DNA of 59,057 nt, from the NCBI GenBank assembly GCA_029560875.1, contig JAKQKB010000115.1:1-59057 (forward strand), read 5' to 3'. This document shows positions 1 through 6,771 of this stretch, one piece after another. The notes beneath the pieces were generated by a model. That model did no database searches and had not been told where the DNA came from. It saw only the letters and a list, made by a program, of their open reading frames with translations. Made by a program: the position numbers and the translations under genes. The number at the start of each line of letters is the position of its first letter. Within the stretch, counting starts at the first letter, position 1. This stretch comes from Bacteroidota bacterium (GTDB lineage: Bacteria > Bacteroidota > Bacteroidia > Bacteroidales > Tenuifilaceae).

Positions 1-1
1 C

Positions 2-1690
2 CCAATCCAATCAACCTTGGTGGGAATATCAATTGCTATAAACCCTAGGCAGGCTTGGTGGATTCCAATCCCTGCAAACAAGGATGAGGCGCAGTTGGTT
101 GTTGATGAGTTCAAAGAAGTTTTCGAGAATTCATCTATCGACAAAATTGGTCAGAATATCAAGTTCGACCTTCAGATGCTGTTAAATTACGGTATCACCA
201 TAAAAGGGAAACTTTACGATACAATGTTGGCTCACTATCTGCTAGAGCCAGATTCTCGTCATAATCTCGATTTATTAGCCGAAAATCTGCTTGGCTATAA
301 AACCATATCGATAGAAGAGCTTATTGGCAAAAAGGGTGCAAGCCAAATAAATATGCGGGCAGTTCCGCTTGATAAAATTAAGGATTACGCATGCGAGGAT
401 GCCGATATTGCCCTTCAACTGAAGTTAATTCTTTTTCCTAGACTCGAAAATCAAGGATTGACCGAACTATACTTTCAACTGGAAGAGCCACTGATTGAGG
501 TGCTTGCACACATAGAGCGTAACGGTGTAAGTCTGGACTCCAACAGTTTAAACGAATACGGCAAGGTTCTTAATGCAGATTTAATTAAACTAGACGATGA
601 AATTAAGACTTTGGCAGGTGTGCCAGACTTAAACATCTCCTCCCCGAAACAACTGGGCGAAGTGCTGTTCGAAAAGTTAAAAATATCGCCCGACGCAAAA
701 CTTACAAAAACCAAACAGTACTCCACCAACGAGGAGGAACTGATGAAGTATATCAACTCACATCCTATTGTTGGAAAGATACTGGAATTCAGGTCACTAA
801 AGAAACTTTTATCGACATACATTGAAACCCTTCCAACTTTGGTTAATTCAAAAAGTGGAAAAATTCATACCTCACTTAATCAGGCAGTTGCCTCTACCGG
901 TAGGTTAAGTTCCAATAATCCAAACCTACAAAACATTCCCATTCGCGATGAGAATGGACGCGAAATTCGCAAAGCATTCATCCCTTCGCTTGGTGATTTT
1001 GTACTGCTTTCGGCCGACTACTCGCAAATTGAGTTGCGCCTGATGGCGCACGTTAGTGGCGATGAGCAAATGCTCGACGCATTCCAGCATGGAGCCGATA
1101 TTCACGCTGCAACTGCGGCTAAAATATTCAAAGTTCCTTTAGCAGAAGTTACCCGCGAACAGCGTAGCCGGGCTAAAACTGCCAACTTTGGTATGATTTA
1201 CGGAATATCAGCCTTTGGACTTTCACAACGATTGGGCATTTCCAGAACCGAAGCAAAGGATTTAATTGATGGTTACTTTGCCACATACACTGGAGTAAAA
1301 AAATATATGGATAGTTGCGTTGCCGAAGCTCGCGAAAAAGGTTATGTTTCCACAATATTTGGTCGTAAACGTTACTTGGCCGATATCAACTCAAATAATG
1401 GAACTGTACGTGGCTTGGCTGAGCGTAACGCCATTAACGCACCAATTCAAGGCTCCGCTGCCGACATTATTAAGTTGGCAATGATTAACATTCACCGAGA
1501 GTTGGAGCAATCAAAACTGCAATCGAAAATGATTATTCAGGTTCACGACGAATTGGTGTTCGATGTTTACAAACCTGAATTGGAAAAAGTCAAAGAAATT
1601 GTAAAGCGTTGTATGGAAGGCGCTATAAAGTTAAAAGTACCCCTTGAAATTGAAATGGGTATTGGCAGTAATTGGTTAGAAGCACACTAA
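2..1690 (+). CDS. polA: DNA polymerase I, 3' part (5' end outside window)
   Basis: Family A DNA polymerase for gap filling and repair. The frame is open to the left edge, so the 5' nuclease domain and the start of the 3'-5' exonuclease domain are missing. The first visible residues (STLVGISIAINP) normally follow directly after the ExoI DxE motif, which would lie just outside. ExoII (GQNIKFDLQML) and ExoIII (YACEDADIAL) are present, so the proofreading domain looks intact. The polymerase domain has motif A (DYSQIELRLMAHVSGD), motif B (RSRAKTANFGMIYG) and motif C (QVHDELVFDV), so all catalytic aspartates are visible. It ends at a strong hairpin and converges on frr. The identification is certain; only the N-terminal half is unseen. 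Confidence 0.97.
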   Translation, partial: PIQSTLVGISIAINPRQAWWIPIPANKDEAQLVVDEFKEVFENSSIDKIGQNIKFDLQMLLNYGITIKGKLYDTMLAHYLLEPDSRHNLDLLAENLLGYKTISIEELIGKKGASQINMRAVPLDKIKDYACEDADIALQLKLILFPRLENQGLTELYFQLEEPLIEVLAHIERNGVSLDSNSLNEYGKVLNADLIKLDDEIKTLAGVPDLNISSPKQLGEVLFEKLKISPDAKLTKTKQYSTNEEELMKYINSHPIVGKILEFRSLKKLLSTYIETLPTLVNSKSGKIHTSLNQAVASTGRLSSNNPNLQNIPIRDENGREIRKAFIPSLGDFVLLSADYSQIELRLMAHVSGDEQMLDAFQHGADIHAATAAKIFKVPLAEVTREQRSRAKTANFGMIYGISAFGLSQRLGISRTEAKDLIDGYFATYTGVKKYMDSCVAEAREKGYVSTIFGRKRYLADINSNNGTVRGLAERNAINAPIQGSAADIIKLAMINIHRELEQSKLQSKMIIQVHDELVFDVYKPELEKVKEIVKRCMEGAIKLKVPLEIEMGIGSNWLEAH

Positions 1691-1704
1691 GATTAATATA
1701 CGAA

Positions 1705-1730
1705 AGAAGGGCTGAATTTTCAGCCCTTCT
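1705..1730. terminator. Hairpin terminator between convergent polA and frr
   Basis: AGAAGGGCTGAA at 1705-1716 pairs with TTCAGCCCTTCT at 1719-1730 and is followed by TTTATTTATA on the plus strand. It lies between the stop of polA (1690) and the stop of frr (1736). It can serve polA as an intrinsic terminator and probably also blocks read-through from the minus-strand operon. Confidence 0.85.
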
Positions 1731-1735
1731 TTTAT

Positions 1736-2302
1736 TTATACTGTCATTATCTCTTTTTCCTTCTTTTCCAGATGCTCATCAACTTTCTTGTTGTAGGTGT
1801 CGGTTACCTTTTGAACTTTAGTTTCAGCATCCTTAGCAACATCCTCGGCAAGGCCGTTCTTCTGCATTTTTTTGATTTCCTCAAGGGCATCGCGACGAGC
1901 GTTGCGAATGCTTACACGCGCATTCTCGCCCTCGTGCTTAACCTGTTTAACCAAATCCTTACGACGCTCCTCGGTTAATGGTGGAACCATTATGCGAACA
2001 GTTTCGCCATTATTTTGAGGATTGAAACCTAAGTTTGCAGCCATAATGGCACGCTCAATGGGGTCTATCATCTTTTTTTCCCAAGGTTGAATAGAAATGG
2101 TTCTGGCATCGGGACTACCAACGCTTGCAACCTGTGCCAAGGGAGTCATTGTTCCGTAGTAATCCACCATAATGCCCGAAAGCATTGAAGGATTAGCTTT
2201 CCCAGCGCGAATTACTCTAAGTTCATTCTCAAGGTGGTCAATGGCTTTGGACATTTGTCCTTCGGCCGCATTTATAACTTTTTTTGCATCATCGGGAGTC
2301 AT
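1736..2302 (-). CDS. frr: Ribosome recycling factor
   Basis: 188 residues, the usual length for RRF, which together with EF-G splits post-termination ribosomes. The sequence runs through the typical landmarks: an N-terminal helix (KAIDHLENELRVIRAGKANP), the domain II strand region (PLAQVASVGSPDARTISIQPW), the segment AIMAANLGFNPQNNGETVRI, and the C-terminal helices with LTEERRKDLVKQVKHEGENA. It lies 33 bases downstream of pyrH on the same strand, the pyrH-frr order common in bacteria, so the two are very likely cotranscribed. The start ATG at 2302 gives a full-length protein. Nothing unusual was seen. Confidence 0.97.
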   Translation of the reverse strand: MTPDDAKKVINAAEGQMSKAIDHLENELRVIRAGKANPSMLSGIMVDYYGTMTPLAQVASVGSPDARTISIQPWEKKMIDPIERAIMAANLGFNPQNNGETVRIMVPPLTEERRKDLVKQVKHEGENARVSIRNARRDALEEIKKMQKNGLAEDVAKDAETKVQKVTDTYNKKVDEHLEKKEKEIMTV

Positions 2303-2335
2303 ACTTTTACCTTTTAAATTCGGGAATAAAAATAT

Positions 2336-3046
2336 TTAATTTTTAACTAATGTGCCAATTTTTTCACCCAAAACAACTTTTTTAAGCTTTCCTGAGGTGT
2401 TCATATCAAAAACAAAAATAGGCAGATTGTTCTCGCTACACATTGTAAACGCGGTTAAATCCATAACCTTTAACCTTTTCTCGTATGCCTCGGTAAAAGT
2501 TATCTCATCAAATTTTGTGGCGGTTTTATCCTTTTCGGGATCGGCGGTATAAACACCGTCAACACGAGTTCCTTTGAGTAGCACCTCAGCCTCAATTTCC
2601 ACGCCACGTAATGCTGACGCAGTATCGGTAGTGAAGAATGGATTCCCTGTTCCACCGGCAATTATGCAAACAAAACCTTGCTTGAAAGCATCCAAAACCT
2701 TAGCCTTTGAGTAAAGTTCACCAACTGGTTCCATTTTGGTAGCGGTAAAAACCTTGGCTTTGCCACCAACTCCCTCAATGGCCGATTGAATTGCCAAACT
2801 ATTTATAACTGTGGCAAGCATTCCCATTTGGTCGCCCTTAACCCTATCGAAACCTTTGGAAACACCGCTAAGTCCACGGAAGATATTTCCTCCTCCAATT
2901 ACAATTCCAATTTCAACACCCATTGCGGCAACCTCTTTAATCTGTTCGGCATAAGAGTTCAGAATAGAGGTGTTAATGCCATACTTATCGTCGCCCATTA
3001 GCGCTTCGCCGCTGAGTTTTAGAAGTATACGTTTGTATTTTAACAT
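2336..3046 (-). CDS. pyrH: UMP kinase (uridylate kinase)
   Basis: 236 residues of the bacterial amino-acid-kinase-fold UMP kinase, which phosphorylates UMP to UDP in pyrimidine nucleotide synthesis. Visible motifs are the N-terminal phosphate-binding KRILLKLSGEAL, the GGGNIFRG loop, DQMGMLATVINSLA, the TGNPFFTTDTASALRGVE segment that contacts nucleotide, and KGTRVDGVYTADPEKD. It is the first gene of the pyrH-frr operon. On the minus strand a near-consensus -7 box (TATCTTTA, plus positions 3071-3078) lies 25 bases upstream of the start, a plausible promoter. Nothing unusual was seen. Confidence 0.97.
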   Translation of the reverse strand: MLKYKRILLKLSGEALMGDDKYGINTSILNSYAEQIKEVAAMGVEIGIVIGGGNIFRGLSGVSKGFDRVKGDQMGMLATVINSLAIQSAIEGVGGKAKVFTATKMEPVGELYSKAKVLDAFKQGFVCIIAGGTGNPFFTTDTASALRGVEIEAEVLLKGTRVDGVYTADPEKDKTATKFDEITFTEAYEKRLKVMDLTAFTMCSENNLPIFVFDMNTSGKLKKVVLGEKIGTLVKN

Positions 3047-3136
3047 CTTGGTTCATTAATAATTACCCTGTAAAGATACTTAAATTTAATATTGAAGGTT
3101 TTTTAAGTTTTCAACAAAACTTCCTGACAAAAATCA

Positions 3137-3167
3137 TTGACAATTAGTACCACAAACATTACATTTG
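3137..3167 (+). promoter_or_regulatory. Bacteroidota-type promoter upstream of the glycyl radical enzyme operon
   Basis: TTG at 3137-3139 and TACATTTG at 3160-3167 are separated by 20 bases, matching the Bacteroidota primary sigma pattern (TTTG / TAnnTTTG). The predicted transcript start, about 5-8 bases after the box, falls at 3172-3175. That almost coincides with the ATG of the small leader ORF at 3175, so that ORF would be leaderless or nearly so. Confidence 0.65.
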
Positions 3168-3174
3168 CATCAAT

Positions 3175-3246
3175 ATGATTAGCAAATCGTTATCGACATT
3201 ATACCACAATAACGGCAAGGGGCTTTACTCCTGCTGGATTTGCTGA
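3175..3246 (+). CDS. Putative 23-residue leader peptide, near-leaderless
   Basis: ATG at 3175 opens a 23-codon frame ending in TGA at 3244-3246; the C-terminal residues are HNNGKGLYSCWIC. The ATG sits at the predicted transcript start, so translation would need no ribosome binding site. Two Cys codons (3232-3234 and 3241-3243) flank a Trp codon at 3235-3237. The three rare-residue codons lie on the 3' strand of an RNA stem, which is the arrangement expected of a transcription or translation attenuator. The gene it would control starts 123 bases downstream. No known family is recognised, and a short ORF of this length could arise by chance. Confidence 0.4.
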   Translation: MISKSLSTLYHNNGKGLYSCWIC

Positions 3247-3299
3247 TTTATTCTCCTAACATCTTTACTTTAAAAATCCAAATCCTTTGCTCAAAAGGA
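3181..3299 (+). promoter_or_regulatory. Candidate structured 5' leader RNA with alternative stems
   Basis: AGCAAATC (3181-3188) pairs with GATTTGCT (3237-3244), enclosing two small hairpins: GTTAT with ATAAC, and AGGGG with CTCCT. The same 3' strand, as GGATTTG (3236-3242), can instead pair with CAAATCC (3279-3285). That segment in turn overlaps a third stem, TCCTTT (3283-3288) with AAAGGA (3294-3299). These pairings exclude one another, so the leader could switch. No poly-T run follows the last stem, so it is not a classic terminator. The pairings were read by eye and are short. Confidence 0.35.
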
Positions 3300-3369
3300 C
3301 GATTGCGATTTCTATTTACACCGCCTTTTTATCATTTTCGTTTTCACATAATTCTTAAATAGTAAAACT

Positions 3370-5832
3370 ATGTTTGAGAAAGTAATACCGCATACCGTTA
3401 AGCCCGAAAGGCAAGCCGCATCGGAAGGTAATTTCTATAAATCGACCCAAAGTAAAATTGGTCCTGGAATGAATGAGCGCGTTCAGAAACTGCGCAAGCT
3501 GAGCGTTGAGACTGAGCCATCGCTTTCCGTTGAGCGTGCTTTGCACGAAACTGCATTCTATAAAGAAAACTATGGAAAATACTCAATCCCTGTTCTACGT
3601 GCAATGAACTTTCTGGACCATTGCAAGCAAAAAACCATATACATTGGCGAAGGAGAGTTGATTGTTGGTGAGCGTGGTCCAAAGCCCAAGAGTGTTTGCA
3701 CGTTCCCAGAGCTTACCTGCCACAGCGTTGAGGATTTGAATGTGCTCAACACCCGAGAACTACAACGATATACAATTAGCCAAGAGGATATTGAGCTGTA
3801 CGCAAAGGAGGTGATTCCATACTGGCAGGGCAAAACGCAACGCGAGCGAATTTTCAATCACGTGCCAAACGAGTGGCGTGCTGCTTACGAAGCCGGATTG
3901 TTCACCGAGTTTATGGAACAGCGTGCGCCGGGGCATACCTGCTTAGATGGTAAAATATACCGCAAGGGTATGCTCGATTTTAAAAAAGAGATTGCCGATA
4001 ATCTTGCAAACCTCGACTACCTAAACGACCCAGAAGCAACCGATAAGGCCGAACAGTGGAAAGCGATGGATATATCGTGCGATGCAGTAATTGTGTTTGC
4101 AGAACGCCACGCAGAGCTAGCCGAGGAACTAGCAAAAAAAGAGAAAGACCCACAACGTGTTCAGGAACTGAGAAAAATTGCCGAGGTATGCCGCTGGGTG
4201 CCTGCTCATGCTCCCCGAACGCTTTGGGAGGCAATTCAGATGTACTGGTTTGTTCATCTGGGAACAATAACCGAGTTGAACGGATGGGATGCAATGAACC
4301 CTGGGCATTTCGACCAACATCTGACTCCTTTCTATGAGAAAGAAATTGCAGCGGGCATGTTAACACGTGACCAAGCTAAGGAACTAATATCGTGCTTTTG
4401 GATTAAGGTTAACAACCATCCAGCACCCCCAAAAGTTGGAATTACAGCGCGCGAAAGCGGAACATACAACGATTTTACAAATATTAACCTAGGAGGAGTT
4501 AAGTCCGATGGTTCCGATGGAACAAGTGAGGTTTCGTACATAATGCTTGAGGTTGTGGAGGAGTTACATATCCTACAACCCGGGAACTCAGTGCACATCA
4601 GCGCCAAAACCCCCGACAAATTTCTTAATGCAGCAGCGCACGTAATTCGTCAGGGACACGGTTATCCATCGGCATTCAACCCCGATGTTTACATCCTCGA
4701 AATGCTGCGCCAAGGAAAATCGCTACAGGATGCACGCGAGGGTGGTTGCAGCGGATGTATTGAGGTTGGTGCTTTTGGTAAGGAAGCGTATCTACTTACG
4801 GGCTACCTCAACGTTCCAAAAATTTTGGAGGTTACCCTTAACAATGGAATAGACCCTGTTACCGGGAAAAAAGTTAGCATTGAGACAGGCGATCCACGCA
4901 GCTTTAAATCATACGATGAACTTTACAATGCTTTTCTGAAGCAGGTTCAGTATATAGTTGACCAAAAGATGCGGGTAAGCAACTACATCGATAGGATGTT
5001 TGCCAAGTATGCTCCAGCCCCATTCCTTTCGGTTGTTATTGAGGATTGCATTAGCAAAGGGCGCGACTACTACGATGGTGGCCCACGCTACAACACCAGT
5101 TACATTCAGTGCTGTGGACTAGGTACTGTTACCGATAGCCTTGCTGCTCTGAAAAAGCACGTGTTCGAGAATAATACATTCAGTATGGATAGGGTTTTAA
5201 ATGCTGTACTGAAAAACTTTGAGGGCGAGGAGGTTTTACGACAAACCATCATTAACCGTACCCCTTTCTTCGGGAATGATGACGATTACGCCGATTCAAT
5301 TGCTGTAAAGGTTTATAACGATTTGGTTGATACCATCGACGGCAAACCCAACATCAAGCCCGGCGGAAAATATCATTTGAATATGCTCTCAACTACTTGC
5401 CACGTTTACTTTGGAAAGGTGATGGGGGCAACGCCCAATGGTCGTTTAGCAGGAAAATCAATCTCCGATGGTACATCTCCATCGCACGGAGCCGATACAC
5501 GAGGACCATCGGCGGTGATAAAATCGTTGTCGAAGCTCGACCAAACAAAATCGGGAGGAACACTACTAAACCAAAGGTTTTTGCCAAGTCTACTCAAGAA
5601 GGAAGAGGATGTTAAGAAATTAGGTCACCTTATCAGGAGTTACTTTACACTCGGCGGTCATCATATTCAGTTCAATATAGTTGATACAGCAACCCTGCTT
5701 GCTGCTCAAAAATGTCCTGAAGATTATAAAGACCTAATGGTTCGAATGGCTGGTTACAGCGACTACTTCAACGATATGAATGCCGATTTGCAACAGGAAG
5801 TAATTGAGCGAACCGAAAATGATGCCTTCTAG
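3370..5832 (+). CDS. Glycyl radical enzyme, HypD-like (trans-4-hydroxyproline dehydratase or relative)
   Basis: 820-residue oxygen-sensitive glycyl radical enzyme. The radical Gly is 795 in RMAGYSDYF near the C-terminus. The thiyl Cys is 463 in SGCIE, and Glu465 completes the GCxE signature of dehydratases/eliminases, as opposed to pyruvate formate-lyase. Several stretches resemble HypD as I remember it: EWRAAYEAGLFTEFMEQRAP, FGKEAYLLTGYLNVPKILE and STTCHVYFG. HypD removes water from trans-4-hydroxy-L-proline. This protein has about 30 extra N-terminal residues and an additional Cys460 three residues before the active Cys. The activase gene follows directly. No P5C reductase, the usual HypD partner, is in view, so the substrate is unproven; a related dehydratase acting on another substrate is possible. 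Confidence 0.82.
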   Translation: MFEKVIPHTVKPERQAASEGNFYKSTQSKIGPGMNERVQKLRKLSVETEPSLSVERALHETAFYKENYGKYSIPVLRAMNFLDHCKQKTIYIGEGELIVGERGPKPKSVCTFPELTCHSVEDLNVLNTRELQRYTISQEDIELYAKEVIPYWQGKTQRERIFNHVPNEWRAAYEAGLFTEFMEQRAPGHTCLDGKIYRKGMLDFKKEIADNLANLDYLNDPEATDKAEQWKAMDISCDAVIVFAERHAELAEELAKKEKDPQRVQELRKIAEVCRWVPAHAPRTLWEAIQMYWFVHLGTITELNGWDAMNPGHFDQHLTPFYEKEIAAGMLTRDQAKELISCFWIKVNNHPAPPKVGITARESGTYNDFTNINLGGVKSDGSDGTSEVSYIMLEVVEELHILQPGNSVHISAKTPDKFLNAAAHVIRQGHGYPSAFNPDVYILEMLRQGKSLQDAREGGCSGCIEVGAFGKEAYLLTGYLNVPKILEVTLNNGIDPVTGKKVSIETGDPRSFKSYDELYNAFLKQVQYIVDQKMRVSNYIDRMFAKYAPAPFLSVVIEDCISKGRDYYDGGPRYNTSYIQCCGLGTVTDSLAALKKHVFENNTFSMDRVLNAVLKNFEGEEVLRQTIINRTPFFGNDDDYADSIAVKVYNDLVDTIDGKPNIKPGGKYHLNMLSTTCHVYFGKVMGATPNGRLAGKSISDGTSPSHGADTRGPSAVIKSLSKLDQTKSGGTLLNQRFLPSLLKKEEDVKKLGHLIRSYFTLGGHHIQFNIVDTATLLAAQKCPEDYKDLMVRMAGYSDYFNDMNADLQQEVIERTENDAF

Positions 5833-5833
5833 A

Positions 5834-6742
5834 ATGCACAACAGCTTGATTTTCGATATAAAGCGTTACGCCATAAACGATGGCCCGGGAATTCGTATTG
5901 TAATCTTTTTCAAGGGTTGCAACCTACGCTGTGCGTGGTGCCATAATCCCGAAAGCATATCGGCAAAGGCAGAACGGATGTATGCCCCAGCAAAGTGCAT
6001 TAAATGCGGAACCTGCGTTACAGTTTGCCCCGAAAGAGCTATAACGTTAACTCCCGAAGGAATTATTACCGACAAAAACCTTTGCAAGCAATGTGGAAAA
6101 TGCGCCGATGTTTGTCCTACAAAGGCCATTGAAATGTCCGGAAAGGCTATGTCTGTTCCTGAAATTATGGAGATAATTGAGAAGGAACGCGTATTCTTCG
6201 ACCAATCGGGTGGAGGCGTTACATTCTCAGGTGGCGAACCACTTATCCATTCGGAGATGCTAATTGAACTGCTGGACGAATGCAGGAAAAGAAAAATTCA
6301 TACCGCAGTTGATACTGCTGGAAATGTTGCCACCGAAACAATCCTTGAAGTTGCCAAACGAACCGACCTTTTTCTGTACGATTTAAAGATGATGGATTCG
6401 GAGATGCACAAGAGATGGGTTAATTCTAACAACGAGAAGATTCTTTATAATCTACAGGCAATTTCCGATTTCGGCTCAAAGGTTATTATCCGAATACCCT
6501 TGATTGGTGGTGTTAACGACTCTATGATGAATATTGTTGAAACGGCAAGATTTGTTGCCAGATTATCGGGCGAAAAAAAGGTGGTTAACCTTTTGCCATA
6601 CCATAATATTGCTCAACACAAATATGTGAAATTGGGTAAAGCCGACAGTTTCGAAAACTTGGTTGAACCCGATAAAAATGTTCAGGAAAAAGCCATATCA
6701 ATTTTTGCAGGATACGGCGTAAAAGCCACAATTGGTGGATAA
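5834..6742 (+). CDS. Glycyl radical enzyme activating enzyme (radical SAM)
   Basis: Radical SAM activase that abstracts hydrogen from the partner's glycine. The N-terminal CNLRCAWC gives the CxxxCxxC cluster that binds the SAM-coordinating 4Fe-4S. Two ferredoxin-like clusters follow (CIKCGTCVTVCP and CKQCGKCADVCP), as in HypE/CutD-type activases rather than the shorter PflA. GGGVTFSGGEP is the SAM-binding glycine motif. The frame is open back to a TTG at 5804 and has ATGs at 5819 and 5822 inside the upstream gene. I chose ATG 5834, one base past that gene's stop, because the conserved IFDIKRYAINDGPGIR starts five residues in, as in relatives. Translational coupling with the glycyl radical enzyme is very likely. 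Confidence 0.9.
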   Translation: MHNSLIFDIKRYAINDGPGIRIVIFFKGCNLRCAWCHNPESISAKAERMYAPAKCIKCGTCVTVCPERAITLTPEGIITDKNLCKQCGKCADVCPTKAIEMSGKAMSVPEIMEIIEKERVFFDQSGGGVTFSGGEPLIHSEMLIELLDECRKRKIHTAVDTAGNVATETILEVAKRTDLFLYDLKMMDSEMHKRWVNSNNEKILYNLQAISDFGSKVIIRIPLIGGVNDSMMNIVETARFVARLSGEKKVVNLLPYHNIAQHKYVKLGKADSFENLVEPDKNVQEKAISIFAGYGVKATIGG

Positions 6743-6771
6743 AGGAATTTAAACATTAAAATTATTCTGAT

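Noticed and set aside
3181..3299. Known riboswitch (TPP, SAM or cobalamin type) upstream of the glycyl radical enzyme
   Set aside because: None of the conserved sequence cores of these classes is present; only pairing possibilities support a regulatory leader.
3980..4366. Antisense ORF of 128 codons inside the glycyl radical enzyme gene
   Set aside because: Shadow of a strongly supported gene; no promoter, no recognisable domain.
5804..5833. TTG or ATG starts extending the activase into the glycyl radical enzyme gene
   Set aside because: The conserved region begins just after ATG 5834; the additional residues have no counterpart in relatives as I recall them.
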